A DNA stretch of 39,433 nucleotides from DASSBR01 sp035688265 (GCA_035688265.1 DASSNE010000049.1:1-39433); one strand, 5' to 3'. Positions 8,639 to 16,169 are shown, counted from the first letter of the stretch. Program-made: numbers and translations. Notes: generated by a model from the letters alone, not told the origin.

Positions 8639-9866
8639 GGCTGATCACGAAGCGGCTTGCCGGTATCGCCGGGAGTCGCGTCAAATCGATCTCAAGGTCC
8701 TGCTCCGGCACCTCGTAATGCATTGCGCTCGTCAGCATGCGGATCATGGTTTTCATGAGTTCGATCGTAATCCATTCGCCGGGGCAGCGGTGATCGCGCT
8801 CGTGGTTGCCGCCTCCCTGCGGGATGAAGTTGAACGGGTTCGGCTGCCACCGGCCGAACCGCTCCGGAAGAAAACGGTCCGGCTCATGCCACGTGCGGCT
8901 GTCATGGTTGGTGCCGTATAAATCCAGCAGCATCCATTCGCCCTGTTCGAAATGATGCCCACGCCATTCGAACTCGGCCTGCACGCGTCCCCCGATCAGG
9001 GGAAAGAACGGATAGAAGCGGCGAACCTCCTGAACGAAGTTCTCGAGCGCGCCGTCGTCTCCGGCCGCTATCGGTTCGCGATACTGCGGATGTTCGTGCA
9101 GCGCCAGCGCGGCGAAAGTCACGAAGCGGGCGACGGCAACCGTCGGCCGCAGCACGTTGATGAGTTCCACTGCCGCGACTTTCACGTCCATGAGATTGCC
9201 GTTCAGTTCGCGATGCAGCGCAATCACCCGCGCGGCACTGTCTTCGGGCGCCTGCAACCGCCCGGCCCGTAGCGCCTCGATAATCTGCTGCGCCCAATTT
9301 TCGGAACGGCGCCGAAGGCTCGTCGCGCGCCAGTTGCGGGGGCCGACCGAGCCGGCGCCGTCGATCATGGCCGCAAACTCGCGTGTGCGCGCATCGGCTT
9401 GTGCCGGCGTCAATTCGATACCCGACCACCGGCAGACGGCGCGGCAGAGAATGCCTTGCACCGCGTAGTGCAGCACGACCGTGTCCATCGCCTGCCAGCG
9501 GGCCATCTGCGCCTGCCAGTCGGCAGCCACCGATTCCGCCAGTTCCGCCATCCGCTCCGCTGTCATCAGTGACATGAACATCTGCTTGCGATGACGGTGC
9601 GCCTCGCCGCTCAGCAACTCGACGCTGCCCTTGTCCTGCAGCAGCTTGAGCGCGCTCGGCGGCATCGCCTTGCGGCGCGTGAACCGGTCGGGGTGGTAGA
9701 AGATCCCGGCTGCTTCCGGCCCGCTGGCACAAATCACTTTGCGCAGCATGAGCCGTGTCTGGAACACGTCGGTCCGATACCGCGCGCAGCGATTGGTAAT
9801 GAAATTGTAGCCTTCCGACAGCAGCGCGAACGTGCTGTCGCCTTTGTCTACCGGGACTTGCGCCAT
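8622..9866 (-). CDS. CYP152-type cytochrome P450 (fatty-acid peroxygenase-like)
   Basis: A 414-residue haem-thiolate protein. By family resemblance (recalled, not searched) it belongs to CYP152, which uses H2O2 to hydroxylate or decarboxylate fatty acids. Visible features: AHRHRK in the B-C region (90-94), the I-helix ELINVLRPTVAVARF with Arg240 where CYP152 enzymes bind the fatty-acid carboxylate, the VQEVRRFYPFFP K-helix (ExxR), LDLYGTNHD, and IPQGGG...HRCPGE with the haem-ligand Cys361. Counting against Bacillus BSbeta gives a constant offset of 2 (Arg242, Cys363). On that alignment the position that is Gln85 in BSbeta and His85 in OleT is Glu83 here. The gene ends 17 bases inside alkB. 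True substrate unknown. Confidence 0.9.
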   Translation of the reverse strand: MAQVPVDKGDSTFALLSEGYNFITNRCARYRTDVFQTRLMLRKVICASGPEAAGIFYHPDRFTRRKAMPPSALKLLQDKGSVELLSGEAHRHRKQMFMSLMTAERMAELAESVAADWQAQMARWQAMDTVVLHYAVQGILCRAVCRWSGIELTPAQADARTREFAAMIDGAGSVGPRNWRATSLRRRSENWAQQIIEALRAGRLQAPEDSAARVIALHRELNGNLMDVKVAAVELINVLRPTVAVARFVTFAALALHEHPQYREPIAAGDDGALENFVQEVRRFYPFFPLIGGRVQAEFEWRGHHFEQGEWMLLDLYGTNHDSRTWHEPDRFLPERFGRWQPNPFNFIPQGGGNHERDHRCPGEWITIELMKTMIRMLTSAMHYEVPEQDLEIDLTRLPAIPASRFVISHVRHA

Positions 9867-9898
9867 GACGCCAGTGTAGCCCGCGCGCGGGGCGGCTG

Positions 9899-10105
9899 TT
9901 ACCCGGCCTTACCCTTGTGCTTTTTTAGCTTGATCCAGATGCCGATGCCGAGTCCGGGCAGCACAAAGCCGCCGCCGAAGAAGATACCGGCCATATACCA
10001 CCATAACCGCGGATCGTGCGGCCCGATGCCCGCGGCGGCGCAAATCACGATGGCGAGCAGTGCCCAGAGCACCGCCCAGAGCAGTGGAACGATCAGAAGG
10101 AGCAT
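9899..10105 (-). CDS. Small two-helix membrane protein, unknown
   Basis: A 68-residue protein with two strong hydrophobic segments (LLLIVPLLWAVLWALLAIVIC and WWYMAGIFFGGGFVLPGLGIGIWI) and a basic C-terminal tail (KLKKHKGKAG), predicting an inner-membrane hairpin with its end in the cytosol. I do not recognise a family. Its ATG directly abuts the stop of the 141-residue gene upstream (TGAATG in reading order) and it ends 32 bases before the P450 start, so it probably belongs to the same transcript. Reality is supported by this packing and by the composition; the function is open. Confidence 0.65.
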   Translation of the reverse strand: MLLLIVPLLWAVLWALLAIVICAAAGIGPHDPRLWWYMAGIFFGGGFVLPGLGIGIWIKLKKHKGKAG

Positions 10106-10531
10106 TCAGCCGATATGGATGTCGCGCGCGCGGATTTCGCGCACGAAATCTTCGACGCGCTCCGGCGGCACGCCGGTCAGGTTGACCATCAGGACGCCGC
10201 GTTGCAGCTTGTTCGCGGCGCCCTGGCTGTCCGTAATGACCGCCACGCGCCTGACCTGCTTGAGCGAATAGACCTGCATGCCGAGTGACAGGCCGCGCGG
10301 GTCGGACAGCGCGATGGCGCCGTCGGCAAGCCGCGCCGCCGGCTGCCGGACATACTTGACGCCCAGACCGCCGATCGCCAGGCCGGCGACGAATGCGAGT
10401 ACCGCCCAGACCATGGCGTGGGTAAACATCGCCAGCATGTACGCGCCCGCAAACAGGATGGCAGCGGCAATCAACCACGGATACATGCGGTTCTGGGTGC
10501 GGAAATATTCTACGGTCGGCTGCTCAGCCAT
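10106..10531 (-). CDS. Membrane protein with C-terminal soluble domain, unknown
   Basis: A 141-residue protein: a short N-terminal segment (MAEQPTVEYFRTQNRMYP), two adjacent transmembrane helices (about 18-60), then a soluble C-terminal part (about 62-141) rich in beta-like stretches (GAIALSDPRGLSLGMQVYSLKQVRRVAVITD). The layout recalls small bacterial proteins with a PH-like domain behind a membrane hairpin, but I cannot assign a family. It lies 43 bases after nth and abuts the 68-residue membrane gene, suggesting that the two are a pair. Confidence 0.7.
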   Translation of the reverse strand: MAEQPTVEYFRTQNRMYPWLIAAAILFAGAYMLAMFTHAMVWAVLAFVAGLAIGGLGVKYVRQPAARLADGAIALSDPRGLSLGMQVYSLKQVRRVAVITDSQGAANKLQRGVLMVNLTGVPPERVEDFVREIRARDIHIG

Positions 10532-10574
10532 GAACGCCTTCCCACTGCTTCGACAGGGACATTATTTCAGATTT

Positions 10575-11213
10575 TCAAATCTCGGTCGTCTTGCGCCGGT
10601 ATTCGCAAAAATCCTCGATGACGCACTGCGGACACTTCGGCTTGCGCGCCACGCAGGTGTAGCGGCCGTGCAGGATCAGCCAGTGGTGCGCGTTCGGCTT
10701 GTATTCGTCCGGCACGAATTTGAGCAGCGCCTTTTCGACCGCGAGCGGCGTCTTGCCGGGTGCCAGGCCGGTCCGATTGGCGACGCGGAATACGTGCGTG
10801 TCCACCGGAATCGTCGGCTCCCCGAATGCGGTGTTCAATACGACGTTCGCCGTTTTGCGTCCGACGCCCGGCAGTGCCTCCAGTTCCTCACGCGTCTTCG
10901 GCACGTGGCCATCGTGCCGCTCCAGCAGCAATTTCGACATCGCGATGATGTTCTTCGCCTTGCTGTTGTACAGACCGATGGTGTTGATGTAAGTCTTCAG
11001 CCCGTCTTCGCCGAGCGCTACCATCTGCTTCGGCGTGTTCGCGACCTTGAAAAGCCTGGGGGTGGCGAGGTTGACGCCGCGGTCGGTGGATTGCGCGGAC
11101 AGGATAACGGCGACCAGCAGCTCGTAGTCGTTGCTGTAGACGAGTTCGGTCGTCGGTGCGGGGATTGCCTGCTGCAACCGCGCAAAGATTTCGCGACGCT
11201 TGGTCGCGTTCAT
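10575..11213 (-). CDS. nth: Endonuclease III (DNA glycosylase/AP lyase)
   Basis: Removes oxidised pyrimidines from DNA and cleaves the abasic site. The 212 residues contain the helix-hairpin-helix ALPGVGRKTANVV with catalytic Lys120, Asp138 in VDTHVFRV, and the [4Fe-4S] loop Cys187-x6-Cys194-x2-Cys197-x5-Cys203. Length and motifs match E. coli Nth closely. Its ATG overlaps the rsxB stop by four bases (ATGA), so the two are translationally coupled; rsxB-nth pairing is also seen where only one rsx gene is present. Confidence 0.97.
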   Translation of the reverse strand: MNATKRREIFARLQQAIPAPTTELVYSNDYELLVAVILSAQSTDRGVNLATPRLFKVANTPKQMVALGEDGLKTYINTIGLYNSKAKNIIAMSKLLLERHDGHVPKTREELEALPGVGRKTANVVLNTAFGEPTIPVDTHVFRVANRTGLAPGKTPLAVEKALLKFVPDEYKPNAHHWLILHGRYTCVARKPKCPQCVIEDFCEYRRKTTEI

Positions 11214-11878
11214 GGATGCCGCTCGCTGCGCCGGACACGAACGGCCGCGACCATGGCCTCGATTTCGCGGCGTCGCGCCGCCGCCGTGCGCGTGGCTTCA
11301 CGGTCGCGCCGGCGGACGTTGCGCGCTTCCTGCTCAGCCTGCAATCGTCCTGCGCGCGCCTCGAATCGTCGCCGCGCATGATCCGCCGCCCGGCGCTCGG
11401 CCGGGGGCACATGGCGGCGGCGGACGGCTTCAACCGCGTCGGGTTCATCCGGTTCGGCTACCAGTGCGATGCGCGCTTGTGCCGGCACAATATCGATGCA
11501 GTCGACCGGGCAGGGCGGCAGGCAAAGCTCGCAACCGGTGCATTCGGCGGCGATGACGGTGTGCATCAGCTTGGCCGCGCCGACGATGGCATCGACAGGG
11601 CAAGCCTGGATGCAGCGGGTGCAGCCGATGCAGATTTCTTCGTCGATCACGGCGACCGTGGGCGCAAGCGGTCCGCCGCACTCGGGGTCGAGTGGCTTCG
11701 CTTCGCGCCCGGTCAGCTCGGCCAGTGCGGCGATGACGGCGTCACCGCCCGGCGGACAGCGATTGATGTCGGCGTCGCCTGCGGCGACCGCTTCGGCATA
11801 GGGCCGGCAGCCCCCGTAACCGCAGCGCTCGCATTGCGTCTGCGGCAGCAGTCGGTCGATGTCTTGCGCGGACGGCAA
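11210..11878 (-). CDS. rsxB: RnfB/RsxB-type iron-sulfur protein, soluble form
   Basis: Resembles the ferredoxin-like B subunit of the Rnf/Rsx electron-transport complex. In 222 residues: an N-terminal Fe-S domain (Cys16, Cys19, Cys24, Cys41), then two [4Fe-4S] ferredoxin motifs (Cys83/86/89/93 and Cys113/116/119/123), then a long Arg-rich, probably coiled tail (about 145-222). The N-terminal membrane helix of canonical RnfB is absent and no rnfA/C/D/E/G genes lie nearby, so this is a soluble stand-alone form. It begins four bases after metG and overlaps nth by four. A role in supplying electrons, possibly to the Fe-S enzyme Nth or to SoxR-like systems, is only a guess. Confidence 0.88.
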   Translation of the reverse strand: MPSAQDIDRLLPQTQCERCGYGGCRPYAEAVAAGDADINRCPPGGDAVIAALAELTGREAKPLDPECGGPLAPTVAVIDEEICIGCTRCIQACPVDAIVGAAKLMHTVIAAECTGCELCLPPCPVDCIDIVPAQARIALVAEPDEPDAVEAVRRRHVPPAERRAADHARRRFEARAGRLQAEQEARNVRRRDREATRTAAARRREIEAMVAAVRVRRSERHP

Positions 11879-11882
11879 TATC

Positions 11883-13892
11883 CTACTTGACCTTCATTCC
11901 CGGTTCGGAACCGGCGTCCGATTGCAGCAGAAACACGTCCTTGCCGCCGGGCCCGGCCGCGAGCACCATGCCTTCGGATATGCCGAAGCGCATCTTGCGC
12001 GGCGCGAGGTTGGCGACCAGTACCACCAGCCGGTCTTTCAGCGCGTCGGGTTCGTAGGCGGCCTTGATGCCGGCGAACACCGTGCGCGTACCCAATTCGC
12101 CGACGTCGAGCGTCAGCTTGAGCAGCTTGTCGGCGCCTTCGACGTGTTCGGCGCTGACCACGCGTGCCACGCGCAAATCCACTTTTGCGAAGTCGTCGAT
12201 ATTGATTTCGGCGGTATCCGGCTCTGCTTTCATCGTGGCCGGCTGCTTTTGCAGGTCTTCCTTCGAGGCGTCGATCATGGCCTGAACATCCTTTTGGTCG
12301 ATGCGCTGCATCATCGGTTTGAACGGGTTGATCCGGGTGCCAAGCAGCGGTTTGTCGAGGTGCGACCAGCGGAACGGCTCGACGTCGAGAAATTGCGCCG
12401 CCTTTTCCGCCAGCGCAGGCAGCACCGGCGCGAGATAAATCGCCAGCACCCGGAACAGGTTGAGCGCCTGCGTGCACACGGCCTGCACCTGGTCGGCCTT
12501 GCCCGGATCCTTGTTGAGCTGCCAGGGCTTATGCTCGTCGACGAACGCATTGGCGCGATCGGCGAGTGCCATCACTTCGCGCACCGCGCGCGAAAACTCG
12601 CGGTTTTCGTAAGCCATGGCAATGCCGTCGGCCGCGGCCACGAAGTCTGCATACAGCGCCGGGTCCATCAGCGTGTCGGCCAGCCGACTCTTCGAGCCTT
12701 TATGAATAAAGCCGGCAGCGCGGCTGGCGATATTGACCAGCTTTCCGACCAGATCGCTGTTGACGCGCTGGCGAAAGTCGTCGAGGCTGAGGTCGATGTC
12801 GTCGAGGCCCGGCCCGAGCTTCGCCGCAAAGTAGTAGCGCAGGTATTCCGGATCGAGGTGGTCGAGGTAGGTCCGCGCCTGAATGAAAGTCCCGCGCGAT
12901 TTGGACATCTTCTTCCCGTCGACGGTCAGGAAGCCGTGAGCGAAGAGGGCGGTGGGCGTACGGAAACCGGCGGCGGACAGCATCGCCGGCCAGAACAGCG
13001 CGTGGAAATAGATGATGTCCTTGCCGATAAAGTGGTACAGCTCGGCCTGGCTGTCGGCGCCCCAGAAGGCGTCGAAGTCCAGCCCCGGCGTGCGCTCGCA
13101 AAGGTTCTTGAAGCTCGCCATGTAGCCGATCGGCGCGTCCAGCCACACGTAGAAGTATTTACCCGGCGCGTCGGGGATCTCGAAGCCGAAGTAAGGTGCA
13201 TCGCGCGAGATGTCCCAATCCTTCAGCCCGGCCTCGAACCACTCGTCGAGCTTGCGGCGCACGCTCTCGTGCACGTGGCCGCCGCGGGTCCATTCCTTCA
13301 GCATGGTCTCGAAGTCGGAAAGCTGCACGAAGTAGTGCACCGATTCCTTTTCGACCGGCGGCGTGCCGGAAACGACCGACAGCGGGTTTTTCAGTTCGCT
13401 GGGCGAATAGGTCGCGCCGCAGTTTTCGCACGAATCGCCATATTGGTCGGCCGTGCCGCAACGCGGGCACTCGCCGCGAATGAAGCGGTCCGGCAGGAAC
13501 ATCTGCTTTTCGACGTCGTAGGCCTGCGAAATCGTGCGCTCGACGACGTGGCCGCCGTCCTTCAGAGCCTGGTAGATCCGGTTGGCGAGTTCCCGGTTTT
13601 CGGGAGAATGGGTCGTGTAATAATTGTCATAGCCGATCATGAAGTCGGCGAAGTCGCGGCGATGCTCTTCCCCCGAGCGCTCGATCAATGCTTCCGGTGT
13701 GATACCTTCCTGCTGCGCCCTGAGCATGATCGGCGTGCCGTGGGCGTCGTCGGCGCAGACGGCAATGCAGCGCTCGCCGCGCAGCTTCTGGAAGCGTACC
13801 CAGATGTCGGTCTGGATGTGCTCGAGCATGTGGCCGATATGGATCGACCCGTTGGCGTAGGGCAGGGCGCTGGTGACGAGAATGTCTCGCAT
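11883..13892 (-). CDS. metG: Methionine-tRNA ligase
   Basis: Charges tRNA-Met and initiator tRNA with methionine. The 669 residues contain the class I signatures HIGH (18-21) and KMSKS (328-332), the zinc knuckle Cys142/145/155/158, the anticodon-binding helical domain, and a C-terminal EMAPII-like tRNA-binding domain (about 565-669, FAKVDLRVARVVSAEHVEGA), i.e. the long dimeric form. The open frame runs further upstream, but MRDILVTSALPYANGSIHIGH is the expected N-terminus. The start codon overlaps head-to-head with the likely start of the thioredoxin-like gene. metG heads the minus-strand run metG-rsxB-nth and beyond. Confidence 0.97.
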   Translation of the reverse strand: MRDILVTSALPYANGSIHIGHMLEHIQTDIWVRFQKLRGERCIAVCADDAHGTPIMLRAQQEGITPEALIERSGEEHRRDFADFMIGYDNYYTTHSPENRELANRIYQALKDGGHVVERTISQAYDVEKQMFLPDRFIRGECPRCGTADQYGDSCENCGATYSPSELKNPLSVVSGTPPVEKESVHYFVQLSDFETMLKEWTRGGHVHESVRRKLDEWFEAGLKDWDISRDAPYFGFEIPDAPGKYFYVWLDAPIGYMASFKNLCERTPGLDFDAFWGADSQAELYHFIGKDIIYFHALFWPAMLSAAGFRTPTALFAHGFLTVDGKKMSKSRGTFIQARTYLDHLDPEYLRYYFAAKLGPGLDDIDLSLDDFRQRVNSDLVGKLVNIASRAAGFIHKGSKSRLADTLMDPALYADFVAAADGIAMAYENREFSRAVREVMALADRANAFVDEHKPWQLNKDPGKADQVQAVCTQALNLFRVLAIYLAPVLPALAEKAAQFLDVEPFRWSHLDKPLLGTRINPFKPMMQRIDQKDVQAMIDASKEDLQKQPATMKAEPDTAEINIDDFAKVDLRVARVVSAEHVEGADKLLKLTLDVGELGTRTVFAGIKAAYEPDALKDRLVVLVANLAPRKMRFGISEGMVLAAGPGGKDVFLLQSDAGSEPGMKVK

Positions 13893-14427
13893 GGGAATAG
13901 GCGAATTGAGCAAACGCGGATTATGCCATAGCGGCCGAGGCCGTGTCAGAGCGCTGCTGGGGCTGCTGGGCCTGCTCGCGGCAGCCCCCGTGCTCGCCGC
14001 GGCACACGTCGGCGCGCCGTTGCCGGCACTCGAGTTGCCGGATGTCGCCGGCCAGCTCGTGCCGTTGCGCAGCGAGGGCGCGCGACTGACGGTCATCAAC
14101 TTCTGGGCGAGCTGGTGCAAGCCGTGCCGCGAGGAAATCGCGGCCCTCGAGACGGTCAACCAGCGTTGGCGTCGCTTTGGCGTGCGCATCGTCGGTGTGG
14201 CCGTCGACTCGGGTACCCCCAAGCAGCTCGCCGACTTCATTGCCAGGCACGGCATCGCCTACACGGTGCTGGTCGCCGACACCGGCTGGGTACGGCAGCA
14301 CTTCGGCCTGACAGGGGTGCCCGTGACGCTGATCGTCGATCGTCACGGCATCATCCGCGCGCGCCTGCCGGGGCCGCAAACCGCCGAGCGCTTGACCTAT
14401 GTCATAAACCGCTACCTGCGGCAATGA
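13891..14427 (+). CDS. TlpA-like thioredoxin-fold protein, exported
   Basis: A periplasmic or membrane-anchored thiol-disulfide oxidoreductase of the TlpA/ResA type. It has a hydrophobic export segment (RVRALLGLLGLLAAAPVLAAA, about 18-38), the active site WASWCKPC (Cys76, Cys79), and the cis-Pro region LTGVPVTLIVDRHG. The start is uncertain: ATG 13891 is used here, but GTG 13873, ATG 13882 and TTG 13906 are in frame and none has a good ribosome-binding site. It sits between metG and mrp, where many relatives have nothing. A hairpin follows the stop. Confidence 0.88.
   Translation: MGIGELSKRGLCHSGRGRVRALLGLLGLLAAAPVLAAAHVGAPLPALELPDVAGQLVPLRSEGARLTVINFWASWCKPCREEIAALETVNQRWRRFGVRIVGVAVDSGTPKQLADFIARHGIAYTVLVADTGWVRQHFGLTGVPVTLIVDRHGIIRARLPGPQTAERLTYVINRYLRQ
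13920..13949 (-). promoter_or_regulatory. Predicted promoter for metG
   Basis: On the minus strand: -35 CTGACA (13949-13944), an 18-base spacer, and -10 CATAAT (13925-13920), the latter also preceded by TG one base upstream. Both hexamers match the sigma-70 consensus at five of six positions. Transcription would start near 13913, about 20 bases before the metG ATG. The site lies inside the apparent N-terminal coding part of the divergent tlpA-like gene. Confidence 0.65.
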
Positions 14428-14432
14428 TAAAC

Positions 14433-14456
14433 TAGTGGTCTTTTGAAAGACCACTA
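14433..14456 (+). repeat. Perfect 11-bp inverted repeat after the tlpA-like gene
   Basis: TAGTGGTCTTT (14433-14443) and AAAGACCACTA (14446-14456) are perfect complements separated by two bases. It begins six bases past the stop of the tlpA-like gene and 20 bases before mrp. There is no strong T-run on the plus strand after it (AACCCTTTTACC), so terminator function is only possible. The 3' part, CCACTAACCC, recurs at 15570-15579 after mrp. Confidence 0.75.
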
Positions 14457-14476
14457 ACCCTTTTACCGGAACCAAA

Positions 14477-15547
14477 ATGCGATTAACTACCGACGCGGTG
14501 GCGGCGGCGATGGCGGGCGCCACGCCGCCCGAATTCGACATCGATTTGTCCGCCGCGGTCGATCGAATCGAGATTGCCGACGGCGATCCGCCGGGCGTCA
14601 AGCTCGTCCTCGGCTTTCCGGCGGCCGGCGTACGCGATGCACTCGCGGAATGGGTTAGCGAGCGGCTCGCCGCCGCCGGCCTGTCCGCCGGTCGGGTCGA
14701 GATCGGTTGGGACATCGGCGCGCACGCGGTGCAGGGCAAGCTGCAGCCGCTCAAGGGCGTCAAGAACCTGATCGCCGTCGCGTCCGGCAAGGGCGGTGTC
14801 GGGAAGTCGACGGTTGCCGTCAACCTGGCGCTCGCGCTGGCGGCCGAAGGCGCGCACGTGGGCGTGCTCGATGCCGACATCTACGGGCCGAGTCAGCCGC
14901 GCATGCTGGGCCTCGAGGGCGAACGCCCGACCAGCCCGGACGGCAAGCACATCGATCCGCTGGTCGGCCACGGCCTGCAATGCATGTCGATCGGGTTCCT
15001 GGTCGACCAGGACACGCCGATGATCTGGCGCGGGCCGATGGTCACGCAGGCGCTGATGCAGTTCCTCAACGACACCAACTGGGACAACCTCGACTACCTG
15101 ATCATCGACATGCCGCCGGGCACCGGCGACATTGCATTGACGCTCGCGCAGCGCGTGCCGGTCAGCGGCGCGATCATCGTCACCACGCCGCAGGAGATCG
15201 CGCTGCTCGACGCGCGCAAGGGGCTCAAGATGTTCGAGAAGGTGGACGTCAACATCCTCGGTATCATCGAGAACATGAGCACCTGGATCTGCCCGAAGTG
15301 CGGCGACGAAGAGCCGATTTTCGGCGCGGGCGGCGGCCAGCGGCTGGCCGACGAAAACGGGACGACGCTGTTGGGTTCGCTGCCGCTCGACCTGCGCATC
15401 CGCGAACAGACCGACGGCGGCCGCCCGACCGTCATCGCCGAACCCGACGGCGACATTGCCCGCGCCTACCGCGCACTCGCGCGGCGCGCGGCGGCGCAAC
15501 TGGCGCAAACCGCGCCGGCGGCCTTTCCGAATATCATCGAAGAGTAG
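14477..15547 (+). CDS. mrp: Mrp/ApbC-family iron-sulfur cluster carrier ATPase
   Basis: P-loop NTPase that binds and transfers [4Fe-4S] clusters to target apoproteins. The 356 residues contain a short N-terminal MIP18-like domain (1-90), the deviant Walker A GKGGVGKST (104-112), IDMPPGTGD (210-218), and the CPKC pair (Cys272, Cys275) that holds the bridging cluster. metG-mrp divergent order is widespread in Gammaproteobacteria, here with a thioredoxin-like gene between. dcd follows after 51 bases. The client could include the Fe-S proteins RsxB and Nth encoded nearby (inference). Confidence 0.95.
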   Translation: MRLTTDAVAAAMAGATPPEFDIDLSAAVDRIEIADGDPPGVKLVLGFPAAGVRDALAEWVSERLAAAGLSAGRVEIGWDIGAHAVQGKLQPLKGVKNLIAVASGKGGVGKSTVAVNLALALAAEGAHVGVLDADIYGPSQPRMLGLEGERPTSPDGKHIDPLVGHGLQCMSIGFLVDQDTPMIWRGPMVTQALMQFLNDTNWDNLDYLIIDMPPGTGDIALTLAQRVPVSGAIIVTTPQEIALLDARKGLKMFEKVDVNILGIIENMSTWICPKCGDEEPIFGAGGGQRLADENGTTLLGSLPLDLRIREQTDGGRPTVIAEPDGDIARAYRALARRAAAQLAQTAPAAFPNIIEE

Positions 15548-15580
15548 GTCAGTGGTCAGTGGTAAGCGGCCACTAACCCA
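15548..15580 (+). repeat. Heptamer repeats with inverted copy between mrp and dcd
   Basis: Directly after the mrp stop: GTCAGTG (15548-15554), GTCAGTG (15555-15561), GTAAGCG, then GCCACTA (15569-15575). Period is seven bases and the last unit is nearly the reverse complement of the first ones (TTAGTGGC on the other strand), so the RNA could fold. The dcd ribosome-binding site (GGGGAG) begins about 10 bases downstream. Confidence 0.6.
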
Positions 15581-15598
15581 CGACCCGAAGGGGAGCCA

Positions 15599-16165
15599 AT
15601 GAGCATCAAGTCCGACAAGTGGATTCGGCGCATGGCCGAAGAGCACCGCATGATCGAACCGTTCGAAGCGGGGCAGGTGCGTGCCAACGGAAGCGGCCGG
15701 ATCGTCTCCTACGGCACGTCGAGTTACGGCTACGACGTACGCTGCGGCGACGAATTCAAGATCTTCACCAACATCAACTCAGCGGTGGTCGATCCGAAAG
15801 ACTTCGACGCCAACAGCTTCGTCGACTTCAAGGGGCCGGTCTGCATCATTCCGCCCAATTCATTTGCGCTCGCCGGCACGGTCGAATACTTCCGCATTCC
15901 GCGCAACGTGCTGACGGTGTGTCTGGGTAAGTCGACTTACGCGCGCTGCGGCATCATCGTCAATGTGACGCCGCTGGAACCGGAGTGGGAAGGCCACGTG
16001 ACGCTCGAATTCTCCAATACAACGCCGCTGCCGGCGCGCATCTACGCCAACGAGGGCGTCGCGCAGATGCTGTTCTTTGAATCGGACGAAGTGTGCGAAA
16101 CCTCGTACAAGGATCGCGGCGGGAAATATCAGGGACAGCGGGGCGTCACGCTGCCGAAAACGTGA
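15599..16165 (+). CDS. dcd: dCTP deaminase
   Basis: Converts dCTP to dUTP, the main route to dTMP in Gammaproteobacteria. The 188-residue protein shows the SSYGYDVRCG trimer segment, GKSTYAR (110-116) with the catalytic Arg/Ser region, and TLEFSN with the catalytic Glu (137), and a C-terminal YQGQRGVTLP lid. The ATG at 15599 has GGGGAG seven bases upstream. Co-directional with mrp; converges with the DUF3108 gene, whose stop lies four bases away. Confidence 0.97.
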   Translation: MSIKSDKWIRRMAEEHRMIEPFEAGQVRANGSGRIVSYGTSSYGYDVRCGDEFKIFTNINSAVVDPKDFDANSFVDFKGPVCIIPPNSFALAGTVEYFRIPRNVLTVCLGKSTYARCGIIVNVTPLEPEWEGHVTLEFSNTTPLPARIYANEGVAQMLFFESDEVCETSYKDRGGKYQGQRGVTLPKT

Positions 16166-16169
16166 TCGG

